Shown here in pieces: positions 6,400 through 12,120 of a stretch of 12,120 bases of DNA. The stretch spans positions 1-12,120 of the forward strand of contig DXVG01000027.1 in NCBI GenBank assembly GCA_019409045.1, written 5' to 3'. Below the pieces are notes generated by a model. That model was given only the letters and a program-made list of their open reading frames with translations. It searched no databases and had not been told where the DNA came from. The stretch is from Clostridiales bacterium (GTDB lineage: Bacteria > Bacillota > Clostridia > Christensenellales > Aristaeellaceae). Made by a program: the position numbers and the translations under genes. Within the stretch, counting starts at the first letter, position 1. Each line of letters starts with the position of its first letter.

Positions 6400-7745
6400 G
6401 GCGGCTGTCGGTCAAGCAGCGCGTGACGGTGTGGACCACGCTGCTGGTGGCGCTGATCGCGCTGCTGGCCTTCGGCGCGCTGCTCTCGGGCGAGCGGCGG
6501 ATGCTGCGAAACTACTACGCGGACATGCTCGCGGGCACCGCGCAGCTCGCGCTGGACGACATACGCATGGAGGACGGCGAGCTGGAGATCGACCGCAACC
6601 TGGACGAGCTGCCCAGCGCCCATGTGGCGCTGTTTACGCCCGAGGGGGAGCTGGTCTACGGCAAGGTGCGCTTTGAAAGCCCGTTTGCCGAGGGCGATAT
6701 GCGCCTGATCGAGGGCCGCTCGGGCGAGCGCTGGTATGTGCAGGATACGCGCATGGAGCTGGACGGCGCGCAGTATATGTGGCTGCGCTGCTATGTGTCC
6801 GCCGACGCCGCCACGCAGCTGAGCATGCGGGGCGTGGAGATGGTCGCGCTCATCGTGCCGTTCCTGGTGGCGCTGGCGGGCGTGGGCGGCTACGGCATCG
6901 CCCGCAGTGCGTTCCGCCCGGTCGAGCGCATCGCGCGCACGGCGGAGAGCATCGCCGACGGAAGCGACCTGCAAAAGCGCATACGGCTTCGCGGCGCGCG
7001 CGACGAGCTCTACCGCCTCGCGAGCGTGTTTGACGGCATGCTCGACCGGCTGGAGCGCTCCTTTGAGCGCGAGCGGCGCTTTACATCGGACGCATCGCAC
7101 GAATTGCGCACGCCCGTGGCGGCGATCCTGGCGCAGGCGGACTTCGCGCTCTCGGACGAGGCGACGCCGCAGGACCGGCAGGAGGCGCTGCAGGACATAC
7201 GCGAGCGCGCGCGGCAGATGTCCGCGCTCATCGGCCGCCTGCTGGCGCTCACGCGCATGGACGCGGGGCAGACACGCGCGCAGCTCGAGGCGCTGGACCT
7301 TGCGGAGCTGGCGCGCCAGGTGGCCGCGCAGGCGGAGGAGGCCGCGCGCGCGCGGAACATGCGCGTGCTGTGCGCGGCGGACGCGCCCGTGCGCGCGCGG
7401 GGGGACCAGATGCTCCTCACGCAGGCGCTGTGGAACCTGGCCGAAAACGCGCTCAAGTACGGGCGCGAGGGCGGGCTCGCGCGCGTGGGCGCGCGCGCGG
7501 AGGCGGGCGGCGCGCGGCTGTTTGTGGAGGACGACGGGCCCGGCATACCGCCGGAGGCCATGCCGCACATATTTGAGCGATTCTATCAGGGCGACCCGTC
7601 CCGCCACGCGGGCGGCGCGGGGCTGGGGCTTTCGCTGGTGGAGCGCATCGCGCGCCTGCACGGCGGCCGCGTCGAGGCGCGCAGCGAGCCGGGCAGGGGC
7701 AGCAGCTTTTCCATATGGCTGCCCGAAGGGGAGGAAGGGAAATGA
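6396..7745 (+). CDS. Membrane sensor histidine kinase, HAMP-HisKA-HATPase type
   Basis: A 449-residue EnvZ/PhoR-type sensor kinase, cognate partner of the response regulator just upstream. A helix at about 11-30 and a second at 147-166 enclose an extracytoplasmic sensor region of roughly 115 residues that I cannot match to a known fold. A HAMP linker follows (about 167-220). The H box is FTSDASHELRTP with phospho-His235. The N box is NLAENALKYG (347-356), the G1 box EDDGPGIP (378-385), the F box IFERFYQ (392-398) and the G2 box GGAGLGLSL (406-414). All catalytic motifs are intact. The GTG at 6396 is chosen because its GTGA overlap with the regulator stop is a typical coupled start and the first membrane helix follows directly. 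The open frame extending upstream overlaps the regulator gene and is not coding. Its own stop overlaps the PepSY gene by 4 nt. Confidence 0.95.
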   Translation: MRRLSVKQRVTVWTTLLVALIALLAFGALLSGERRMLRNYYADMLAGTAQLALDDIRMEDGELEIDRNLDELPSAHVALFTPEGELVYGKVRFESPFAEGDMRLIEGRSGERWYVQDTRMELDGAQYMWLRCYVSADAATQLSMRGVEMVALIVPFLVALAGVGGYGIARSAFRPVERIARTAESIADGSDLQKRIRLRGARDELYRLASVFDGMLDRLERSFERERRFTSDASHELRTPVAAILAQADFALSDEATPQDRQEALQDIRERARQMSALIGRLLALTRMDAGQTRAQLEALDLAELARQVAAQAEEAARARNMRVLCAADAPVRARGDQMLLTQALWNLAENALKYGREGGLARVGARAEAGGARLFVEDDGPGIPPEAMPHIFERFYQGDPSRHAGGAGLGLSLVERIARLHGGRVEARSEPGRGSSFSIWLPEGEEGK

Positions 7746-8371
7746 AGCGGATCGTATCTATGTTGATCTGCCTGCTGGTGGTGCTCGCGCCCCCGGCCTC
7801 GCGCGCGGAGGCGGATGCGGCGCTTGCGTGGCTGGGTGCGGACGCGGCGCTGCTGGAGGAGACGCAGGAGGCGGACGGGCGGCTTCTGCGCTATGAGACG
7901 GCGGCGGCGGAGATGACGCTCGCCGTGGACGGCGAGGGGCAGCCCCTGTGGCTGCGCGCGAGCGCGCTGCGCACGACCGCGGCCGCGACCACGCGCGAGC
8001 AGGCCGAGGCCGCGCTCCTGGCCGTGGAGCCGGAGACGCTCATTCTGCGCGTGGAGACCTCCGGGGCGGGCGAGGCCGCGCGCGTACTGTTTATCGGCGC
8101 GCAGTCCGCGGGCTGGGCCGCGTTTGACGGCGGCGCGGTGTGCGCGTGCGAGCTCACCTTCGGCCGGTTCTTGCAGGAGGGCGCGCTCACATTCGCGGGC
8201 GCGAGCCAGACGCTGCTTCTGCTGCGCCCGGGCGCGCAGCTGGACGGCATGGACCTGGACGAGGACGACGGCCTGCTCGTCTACGAGGGCGACGCCTATC
8301 TGGACGGCCAGGAGTACGAATTTGAGATCGACGCGCGCACGGGCCACCTGCTGGAGTGGGAGCGGGACTGA
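7742..8371 (+). CDS. Secreted PepSY-domain protein
   Basis: A 209-residue exported protein. Residues 1-22 form a signal peptide (MKR, hydrophobic run, then SRA before Glu23). The C-terminus has the PepSY hallmark: acidic DLDEDDG (171-177), then LLVYEG and finally QEYEFEIDARTGHLLEWERD (190-209). The first half (about 45-140) is likely a diverged second copy, with the repeated theme of a strand, a Gly/Asp turn and TREQAEAALL. PepSY domains outside cells are thought to inhibit or modulate peptidases or to sense envelope state, and they often sit beside two-component genes in Firmicutes. The ATG overlaps the kinase stop codon (ATGA), so it is the last gene of the operon. It may be an accessory to the kinase sensor. 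That role is inferred from position only. Confidence 0.78.
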   Translation: MKRIVSMLICLLVVLAPPASRAEADAALAWLGADAALLEETQEADGRLLRYETAAAEMTLAVDGEGQPLWLRASALRTTAAATTREQAEAALLAVEPETLILRVETSGAGEAARVLFIGAQSAGWAAFDGGAVCACELTFGRFLQEGALTFAGASQTLLLLRPGAQLDGMDLDEDDGLLVYEGDAYLDGQEYEFEIDARTGHLLEWERD

Positions 8372-8386
8372 CGCGCCCCGCCCGGC

Positions 8387-8896
8387 TCACGGCATGCGCT
8401 CCAGGCGCTTGTCGTAGGCGAGCTTTTCGCTGTTGTCAAAGCAGATTGTGCCCCGGAAGGTGAAGCCGTTCTTTTCGAGTATGTGGCGCATCTTCCGGTT
8501 GTCCGCGTCTGTGTCCACGCGGAAGCTGTACACGCCCCTCTCCCGGCTCATGGCCTCCACCATACCGAACACGGCGTCGCTCAGGCCGCGGCCGCGGGCC
8601 GCGCCCGAAAACGCCATGCGGTGCACCACGACGTACGGCTCGTCGGTGTGCCACTGGCCGTTGAGCGCATCGTAGGCGGGCTCGCCGCCAAAATCGACGC
8701 ACAGATAGCCCAGGATCTCCCCCGCGTCTTCCACGAAGAAGCCCTTTCCCGTGCGCATGTCCCCGAGTATGTGTTCGGCGCCGGGGTAGCCGGTCTGCCA
8801 CTGGTCGATGCCCTGATCGCGCAGGTGGCGCTTGGCCTCGTCGATGATCTCCATGGCCGCGTCCAACTGGTGCGCCTGAGCGGGTATGAGTTGCAT
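8387..8896 (-). CDS. GNAT-family N-acetyltransferase
   Basis: A 169-residue soluble acetyltransferase that would transfer acetyl from acetyl-CoA to an unknown amine. Motif A, with the pyrophosphate-binding loop, is VVVHRMAFSGAARGRGLSD (89-107), whose RGRGL fits the R/Q-x-x-G-x-G/A rule. Motif B is DTDADNRKMRHILEKNGFTF (128-147), followed by the typical RGTI strand. The N-terminal part (LDAAMEIIDEAKRHLRDQGI) also matches the fold. An open frame reaches 8959, but the ATG at 8896 is chosen because GGGAGG lies 7 nt before it and the GNAT fold begins at once. The gene converges with the PepSY gene, 15 bp away with no visible terminator. It is divergent from the XRE-cupin regulator, so that protein may regulate it. 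The substrate is unknown. Confidence 0.88.
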   Translation of the reverse strand: MQLIPAQAHQLDAAMEIIDEAKRHLRDQGIDQWQTGYPGAEHILGDMRTGKGFFVEDAGEILGYLCVDFGGEPAYDALNGQWHTDEPYVVVHRMAFSGAARGRGLSDAVFGMVEAMSRERGVYSFRVDTDADNRKMRHILEKNGFTFRGTICFDNSEKLAYDKRLERMP

Positions 8897-8919
8897 ATTG
8901 ACGCCTCCCTCAGCATGTG

Positions 8920-8931
8920 ATAATATATTGT
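8920..8931. promoter_or_regulatory. Operator-like imperfect palindrome, GNAT side
   Basis: ATAATATATTGT differs by one base from the perfect palindrome at 8977-8988. AATATATTGTC is repeated exactly at 8922-8932 and 8979-8989, 57 bp apart in the same orientation. A repeated site in a divergent promoter region suggests regulator binding. Confidence 0.5.
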
Positions 8932-8938
8932 CGTAGGT

Positions 8939-8952
8939 TCCGATATATCGGA
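8939..8952. promoter_or_regulatory. Perfect 14-bp palindrome between divergent genes
   Basis: TCCGATATATCGGA is a perfect inverted repeat midway in the GNAT/XRE-cupin gap. It shares an ATATAT core with the two flanking sites but has different arms, so it may bind a different protein or a second form of the same one. Confidence 0.5.
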
Positions 8953-8981
8953 TTTCCATTATAGGATACTACAGATACAAT
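8953..8981 (+). promoter_or_regulatory. Promoter of the XRE-cupin regulator
   Basis: TTTCCA (8953-8958), a 17-bp spacer and TACAAT (8976-8981) read rightwards to the start at 9010. The -10 overlaps the perfect palindrome at 8977-8988, as expected for autorepression. Confidence 0.55.
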
Positions 8982-8991
8982 ATATTGTCAA
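8963..8991 (-). promoter_or_regulatory. Promoter of the GNAT gene
   Basis: On the reverse strand a consensus TTGACA (8991 to 8986), a 17-bp spacer and TATCCT (8968 to 8963) read towards the GNAT gene. A perfect TATAAT directly follows at 8963-8958 but is 22 bp from TTGACA. The -35 overlaps the palindrome at 8977-8988, so one bound protein could cover both divergent promoters. Confidence 0.55.
8977..8988. promoter_or_regulatory. Perfect 12-bp palindrome, likely shared operator
   Basis: ACAATATATTGT is a perfect inverted repeat. It overlaps the -10 of the XRE-cupin promoter and the -35 of the GNAT promoter. The likeliest binder is the XRE-cupin protein encoded immediately to the right, by analogy with other divergent autoregulated XRE genes. 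Confidence 0.55.
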
Positions 8992-9009
8992 CAGGGGGAG
9001 GCAAAATTT

Positions 9010-9561
9010 ATGGAGGTCACGGGCATCGTCGCGGGCAACGCGCGCAGGCTGCGGGAGCGCAGGCACCTGACGCTGGAGGCCGCCGCCGCGCTCACGGGCG
9101 TCTCCAGGAGCATGCTGGCGCAGATCGAAAAGGGCGAGGTGAACCCGACGATCGGCGTCCTGTGGAAGATCGCCGGGGGGTACAAGGCGCCCTTCACCGC
9201 GCTGCTGGAGGGCGAGGGCGAGGCCGTGAGCGTGCTGCGCGGGGCGGACGTCCAGCCCCTGTTGGAGGACGGGGGGCGCTACCGCAACTACCCCGTGTTC
9301 GCGTTTGACGAAAAAAAGCTGTTTGAGACCTACAGGATCGTGATACTGCCCGGCGGCTGCCTGGAGGCCCAGCCGCACCTGCCCGGCACGGAGGAGTACA
9401 TCACGCTGTTTCGCGGCGCGGTGGAGATCAGCGTGTGCGGCGAGTGGTACGCCCTGCGGGCGGGGGACTCCATGCGCTTCCGGGCGGACGCTCCGCACGC
9501 CTACCGGAACCTCGCCGAGCAGGAGGCGGAGCTGAGCATGCTCATCTACTACAACGCCTGA
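9010..9561 (+). CDS. XRE-family transcriptional regulator with C-terminal cupin domain
   Basis: A 183-residue regulator of the HTH_3 plus cupin_2 architecture, at the usual length. The helix-turn-helix (about 7-62) includes NARRLRERRHLTLEAAAAL, then TGVSRSMLAQIEKGEVNPTI as recognition helix and following turn. The cupin barrel (about 105-182) has PHLPGTEEY (H123, E128, E129) and FRADAPHAYRN (H163), spaced as in metal- or ligand-binding cupins, with the G-x-x-x-x-x-x-G-D turn at LRAGD. Such regulators (PuuR-, SutR-like) often sense small metabolites and control adjacent catabolic or modification genes. A strong GGGGGAGG site lies just before the ATG. Palindromes overlap its promoter and that of the divergent GNAT gene, so autorepression and control of the GNAT gene are likely. 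Its 3' end overlaps the convergent MerR gene by 13 bp. Confidence 0.92.
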   Translation: MEVTGIVAGNARRLRERRHLTLEAAAALTGVSRSMLAQIEKGEVNPTIGVLWKIAGGYKAPFTALLEGEGEAVSVLRGADVQPLLEDGGRYRNYPVFAFDEKKLFETYRIVILPGGCLEAQPHLPGTEEYITLFRGAVEISVCGEWYALRAGDSMRFRADAPHAYRNLAEQEAELSMLIYYNA

Positions 9562-10394
9562 TGCTGCGCGCCCCCGGCCGCGGGGCGCTTTTTTACGCGC
9601 ACCTGAAGCTCTGTGAAGAACTCCTCCTCGCGGGCGGTGAAGCGGTTGTCTATGTGGTAGATCTCCAGCACGTCCTCGGCGGGGACGAGCCCCTGCGCCT
9701 CCGCCCAGTCCAACAGTGCGTTCGCCCGCTCGCCGAGCCTCCGGTAGCTCCCGCGATAGAACAGGCGCGCGTGCGCGCCGCCGGGCAGCGCGAAGTCGGC
9801 CCGGTCCGCCTCGGCGGGCGCGAGCACGAAAAACACCGCGCCGTACAGCCCCGCCGCGCCGCGGCGCACGTCCTGCGCGCGCATGCTCGCGCCGATGACC
9901 TGCCCGCCCAGGTCGCGGATGACGTCCGCGTGGCGGCGGTGCAGGCGCTTGACGGCAAAGTCCATCTCCTCGTCGCGGGCGATGTCGGCGTTGAGCCGCA
10001 CGCAGGGGCGCTCGGGAAGCTCGATGAGCGCCATATCGCCCTCCTCCGCCCGCGCGTACCGCTCAAGCGCGCGCGAGCGTTCGTCGATGGCGCGCCTGGC
10101 CGCGCGCAGTGCGCGCATGCGCTCGCGGATCAGCGCGCGCTCCTCGCGCAGCAGACACAGCGTGTTCTCCACGCTCAGGCCGCTGAGGTACTCCCCGATG
10201 CGCTCCATCGAAAAGCCCAGATCGCGCAGATCGCGCAGTATGGTCAGCCGGTAGATGTCGCGCAGGTCGTAGATGCGGTAGCCGTTTTGCGCGCGCCGGG
10301 GCGCGATGAGCCCCAGCCGCTCGTAGTAGCGCAGCGCGTCCGGCCCCACGCCGTACAGCTCGGCGATCTCGTGGATGGTGTACTGGTCCTTCAC
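9549..10394 (-). CDS. MerR-family regulator with GyrI-like effector-binding domain (BmrR type)
   Basis: A 281-residue regulator. The N-terminal MerR winged helix (4-70) has YTIHEIAELYGVGPDALRYY, then ERLGLIAPRR, NGYRIYD and LRDLGFSMERIGEYL. A long dimerisation helix follows (about 75-125). The C-terminal domain (about 130-281) is GyrI/BmrR-like, with FYRGSYRRLGERANALLDWA, EIYHIDN and the final FFTELQVRV. It should bind small, possibly cationic or aromatic ligands, as BmrR binds multidrug-pump substrates. The GTG at 10394 is chosen because GGGAGGGAG lies 4-5 nt upstream and the family begins there. The frame extends to 10427 without a ribosome binding site. It is divergent from the YitT-like gene across a MerR-type operator, so that gene is the probable target. 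Its 3' end overlaps the convergent XRE-cupin gene by 13 bp. Confidence 0.92.
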   Translation of the reverse strand: MKDQYTIHEIAELYGVGPDALRYYERLGLIAPRRAQNGYRIYDLRDIYRLTILRDLRDLGFSMERIGEYLSGLSVENTLCLLREERALIRERMRALRAARRAIDERSRALERYARAEEGDMALIELPERPCVRLNADIARDEEMDFAVKRLHRRHADVIRDLGGQVIGASMRAQDVRRGAAGLYGAVFFVLAPAEADRADFALPGGAHARLFYRGSYRRLGERANALLDWAEAQGLVPAEDVLEIYHIDNRFTAREEEFFTELQVRVKKRPAAGGAQHQAL

Positions 10395-10433
10395 GGCGCT
10401 CCCTCCCGTCGCAAAAACATAACACATTTGCCC

Positions 10434-10464
10434 TTGACCTTAGTATTATACTAGGGTTTAAGCT
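10434..10464 (+). promoter_or_regulatory. MerR-type promoter with 19-bp spacer, driving the YitT-like gene
   Basis: TTGACC (10434-10439) and TAAGCT (10459-10464) are separated by 19 bp, the over-long spacer typical of MerR-activated promoters. The spacer region carries the dyad CCTTAGTAT (10438-10446), centre T, ATACTAGGG (10448-10456), with 8 of 9 positions symmetric. The promoter points to the YitT-like gene starting at 10523. Confidence 0.75.
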
Positions 10465-10473
10465 GTGTGTAAA
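10445..10473 (-). promoter_or_regulatory. Promoter of the merR-family gene
   Basis: On the reverse strand TTTACA (10473 to 10468), a 17-bp spacer and a perfect TATAAT (10450 to 10445) read towards the MerR gene. The -10 lies inside the MerR dyad, so bound regulator should repress its own gene. Confidence 0.7.
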
Positions 10474-10522
10474 GGCCGCGGGGAACCTCCCGCGCGCCGG
10501 AAACGACTGGAGGAGGATAATC

Positions 10523-11152
10523 GTGACCCCCCTGATACGCGCCCTTCGCGGCGCGCTCTCCCCGCGCCGCATGGCGCTGATTGCGCTGGGCATGGCGATC
10601 GCCACGTTCGGCCTGTTCAACATACACCGCCGCGTGGACATCACCGAGGGCGGCGTGTTGGGCATGGTGCTGCTTCTGGACCATCACTTCGGCGCGCCGC
10701 CGTGGCTTATGACCACGATACTGGACGCGGCGTGCTACCTGCTGGGCTGGCGCGTGCTGGGCGGGGATTTTCTGATCCGCTCGGCGTTTTCCACGCTGTG
10801 CGGCTCGGCGTTTTTCCGGCTGTGGGAGGCGACGGGCCCGCTGCTTCCCGACCTGAGCGGAATGCCGCTTGTGGCCGCGCTGCTGGGTGGAGCGTGCGTG
10901 GGTGTGGGCGTGGGGCTGGTGGTGCGGCAGGGCGGCTCCTCCGGCGGGGACGACGCGCTGGCGCTGGTGATCTCCCAAAAGACGGGCTGGCGGCTCTCGC
11001 GCGCCTATCTGTTTACAGACCTTGTGGTGCTCACGCTGTCGCTGAGCTACATCCCGCTTGCGCGCATCGCGTGGTCGCTTTTGACGGTGACGGTCTCCTC
11101 GCTGCTGGTCGACTTTGTCAAGGAGGCGGGCCGCGCGCGCGGGGCCAGTTAA
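10523..11152 (+). CDS. YitT/YczE-like integral membrane protein
   Basis: A 209-residue polytopic membrane protein with about five or six hydrophobic segments. It resembles the YitT membrane domain: a first helix with TFGLFNIH, then DITEGGVLGMVLLLDHHFG (39-57), and the later loop GGSSGGDDALALVISQKTG (137-155), which matches the family's GG-(T)-D motif. The family's usual cytoplasmic DUF2179 tail is absent, so this is the short form, as in YczE-like proteins. No transport substrate is established for the family. The GTG start at 10523 is supported by GGAGGAGGA 5 nt upstream. The gene stands alone, divergent from the MerR regulator and behind a promoter with MerR-type geometry. Regulation by an effector of that protein is therefore likely, and this might hint at an export or stress role. 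Confidence 0.75.
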   Translation: MTPLIRALRGALSPRRMALIALGMAIATFGLFNIHRRVDITEGGVLGMVLLLDHHFGAPPWLMTTILDAACYLLGWRVLGGDFLIRSAFSTLCGSAFFRLWEATGPLLPDLSGMPLVAALLGGACVGVGVGLVVRQGGSSGGDDALALVISQKTGWRLSRAYLFTDLVVLTLSLSYIPLARIAWSLLTVTVSSLLVDFVKEAGRARGAS

Positions 11153-11163
11153 CGCAGCCTTTG

Positions 11164-11192
11164 TTGCGCACCGGCGCGGCGCGCGCTATAAT
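11164..11192 (+). promoter_or_regulatory. Promoter of the PHP phosphatase gene
   Basis: A perfect TATAAT (11187-11192) lies 17 bp after TTGCGC (11164-11169), a weak -35 that keeps only the TTG. It begins 12 bp beyond the YitT-like stop codon and 32 bp before the phosphatase ATG. Confidence 0.6.
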
Positions 11193-11223
11193 GGGGGCGA
11201 ATACGCGAGAAAGGCGGAGCGCC

Positions 11224-11940
11224 ATGAAGATACTCGTAGACCCGCACACCCACACCATCGCCTCCGACCACGCCTACTCCACCATCCTGGAAAACGCCTC
11301 GGCCGCCGCGGCCGCGGGGCTGGAGGCCCTGGGCATGACCGACCACGCGCCGCCGCTGAACGACGCGCCGAACATAATGCACTTTCGGAACATGCGCGTG
11401 CTCGACCGCGAGCTGTGCGGCGTGACGGTGCTGCGCGGCGCGGAGCTGAACATCTGCGACGCGCGCGGCGCGCTGGGCGTGCCGGACGAGCTGCTGCGCG
11501 ACGCGGACTACTGCATCGCCAGCATCCACCCCATGCTCTACGCCTCCAGCGACCCCGCGGAAAACCTGCGCGCCTATCAGGGCGCGATGGAGGACGGCCG
11601 CGTGCGCATACTCGGCCACCCCGAGGACGGCCGCGCGCCGGTGGACTTTGCCGAGCTCGCGCGCGCCGCGCGGGACAGCCTTACGCTGCTGGAGGTCAAC
11701 AATTCCTCGCTGCGCGCCATCACCTACCGCCAGAACACGCGCGAGAACATCACCGCCATGCTGCGCGCGTGCGAGGCCTGCGGCGCGCACATCTGCCTCG
11801 GCACGGACGCGCACTTCGCCACCGCCGTGGGCCGGTTCGAGGAATCGCTGGCGCTGCTTGCGGAGCTGGACTTCCCCGAGGAGCTGGTGGCCAACACATC
11901 GCTTGAAAAGTTTCTGCGCCTGATCGGCCGCAAGGGCTGA
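11224..11940 (+). CDS. PHP-family metal-dependent phosphatase, YcdX-like
   Basis: A 238-residue soluble hydrolase of the polymerase-and-histidinol-phosphatase (PHP) superfamily, close in layout to Escherichia coli YcdX. All nine expected trinuclear metal ligands are visible: H8 and H10 in DPHTH, H16 in SDHAYS, H41 in TDHAP, E74 in RGAELN, H102 in SIHPM, H132 in GHPED, and D195 and H197 in LGTDAH. The spacing matches YcdX almost residue for residue. The C-terminal FPEELVANTSLEKFL also fits. The reaction is probably phosphate-ester hydrolysis. Its natural substrate is unknown, and histidinol phosphatase is less likely because no his genes are nearby and that subgroup is laid out differently. 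The ATG at 11224 follows AAAGGCGGAG and a TATAAT promoter. The long upstream open frame overlaps the YitT-like gene and is not used. Confidence 0.92.
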   Translation: MKILVDPHTHTIASDHAYSTILENASAAAAAGLEALGMTDHAPPLNDAPNIMHFRNMRVLDRELCGVTVLRGAELNICDARGALGVPDELLRDADYCIASIHPMLYASSDPAENLRAYQGAMEDGRVRILGHPEDGRAPVDFAELARAARDSLTLLEVNNSSLRAITYRQNTRENITAMLRACEACGAHICLGTDAHFATAVGRFEESLALLAELDFPEELVANTSLEKFLRLIGRKG

Positions 11941-12002
11941 CGCAGGCCGGAGCGGGAAAGCCCCAAGCACAAATATCACTTTTGAAGGGAATCTGACGGC
12001 AT

Positions 12003-12028
12003 AACGCGCTCGCATTCGCGGGCGCGTT
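12003..12028 (+). terminator. Hairpin after the PHP phosphatase gene
   Basis: AACGCGC (12003-12009) pairs with GCGCGTT (12022-12028). The stem continues through a T-G wobble into CGC/GCG around a 4-nt ATTC loop. No T-run follows, so it is a weak candidate terminator on its own. Confidence 0.35.
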
Positions 12029-12053
12029 CAGAGCGCTGACAAAGCCCCCAAAC

Positions 12054-12097
12054 GCAAAAATCACCTCCGAAAGAGAACAAGCGGAAGTGATTTTTGC
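12054..12097. terminator. Probable bidirectional intrinsic terminator
   Basis: A 16-bp stem (12054-12069 with 12082-12097, one C-A mismatch) encloses a 12-nt loop. The left arm carries five A and the right arm five T, so the hairpin could end transcripts arriving from either side, including that of the PHP phosphatase gene. Confidence 0.6.
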
Positions 12098-12120
12098 TTC
12101 CTGCGTCAGCTTCGCTTGCA

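Larger units (their letters stand above)
11936..12110. repeat. Repeat-rich tail bounded by 11-bp inverted repeats
   Basis: GCTGACGCAGG (11936-11946) is repeated in inverse at 12100-12110, bracketing about 175 bp and overlapping the phosphatase stop codon. Inside, a degenerate direct repeat begins AAAGCCCC at 11957 and at 12041, each running through C-AAA-(T/A)-ATCAC. A third, inverted copy forms the right arm of the terminator hairpin. The remaining 11941-12120 sequence holds no gene that I can support. Possibly a small non-autonomous mobile element or an interspersed palindromic unit. Confidence 0.4.

Noticed and set aside
6375..7661. 428-codon reverse-strand open frame over the histidine kinase
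   Set aside because: The forward kinase has all catalytic boxes. The reverse product is biased Arg/Ala/His sequence.
8897..8959. N-terminal extension of the GNAT protein to 8959
   Set aside because: The extension covers palindromes and lies at the promoter. The ATG at 8896 has a strong ribosome binding site, and the GNAT fold begins there.
8919..8991. The repeated ATATAT-containing sites as a CRISPR or iteron array
   Set aside because: There are only two matching copies and one different palindrome, with no regular spacers, and they sit on promoter elements. Operators explain them better.
11750..12064. Reverse-strand open frame starting in the repeat-rich tail and entering the phosphatase gene
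   Set aside because: GGAGGTGATTTTT upstream mimics a ribosome binding site, but that sequence belongs to the terminator stem. The frame runs antisense through conserved metal-site codons and has no domain.

Overview
The window is GC-rich DNA (roughly two thirds G+C by eye) with tightly packed genes, strong AGGAGG-type ribosome binding sites and frequent 4-nt ATGA/GTGA overlaps. The gene content (DUF362 ferredoxin-type protein, VanZ-RDD membrane protein, SdpI, YitT, a PepSY-linked two-component system, and an XRE-cupin regulator) suggests a high-GC member of the Firmicutes, most likely class Clostridia. This is inference from gene families and signals. No rRNA or other taxonomic marker is present.

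Layout, left to right. (1) 2-1580: the 3' end of a tripartite tricarboxylate transporter large permease (TctA) and its secreted solute-binding protein (TctC), followed by a hairpin. (2) 1674-2015: a small SdpI-like membrane protein. (3) 2103-3598: a DUF362 protein with two [4Fe-4S] motifs, translationally coupled to a DUF5655 protein and driven by a near-consensus promoter. (4) 3728-4876: a VanZ-RDD fusion with its own extended -10 promoter. (5) 4966-8371: a four-gene envelope-signalling unit. It holds a secreted protein with two tandem Ig-like repeats, an OmpR-type response regulator, a histidine kinase and a secreted PepSY protein. The last three are linked by 4-nt overlaps. (6) 8387-9561: a GNAT acetyltransferase and an XRE-cupin regulator, divergent around a 113-bp palindrome-rich AT-rich region. 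(7) 9549-11152: a BmrR-like MerR regulator divergent from a YitT-like membrane protein. (8) 11224-11940: a YcdX-like PHP phosphatase. (9) 11941-12120: a gene-free tail with inverted and direct repeats and a good terminator.

The main interest is regulatory. The promoter of the signalling operon has a perfect TATAAT but no -35. Where the -35 should be lie two copies of a 7-bp direct repeat 11 bp apart, the geometry expected of an OmpR-family binding site. The merR-yitT gap carries a textbook MerR promoter with a 19-bp spacer around a dyad, facing yitT, and merR's own -10 lies inside the same dyad. The GNAT/XRE-cupin gap carries two perfect palindromes, and one covers core elements of both divergent promoters. 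No clearly new enzymatic system, CRISPR array, insertion sequence, tRNA or rRNA is visible. No gene-free stretch exceeds 300 bases.
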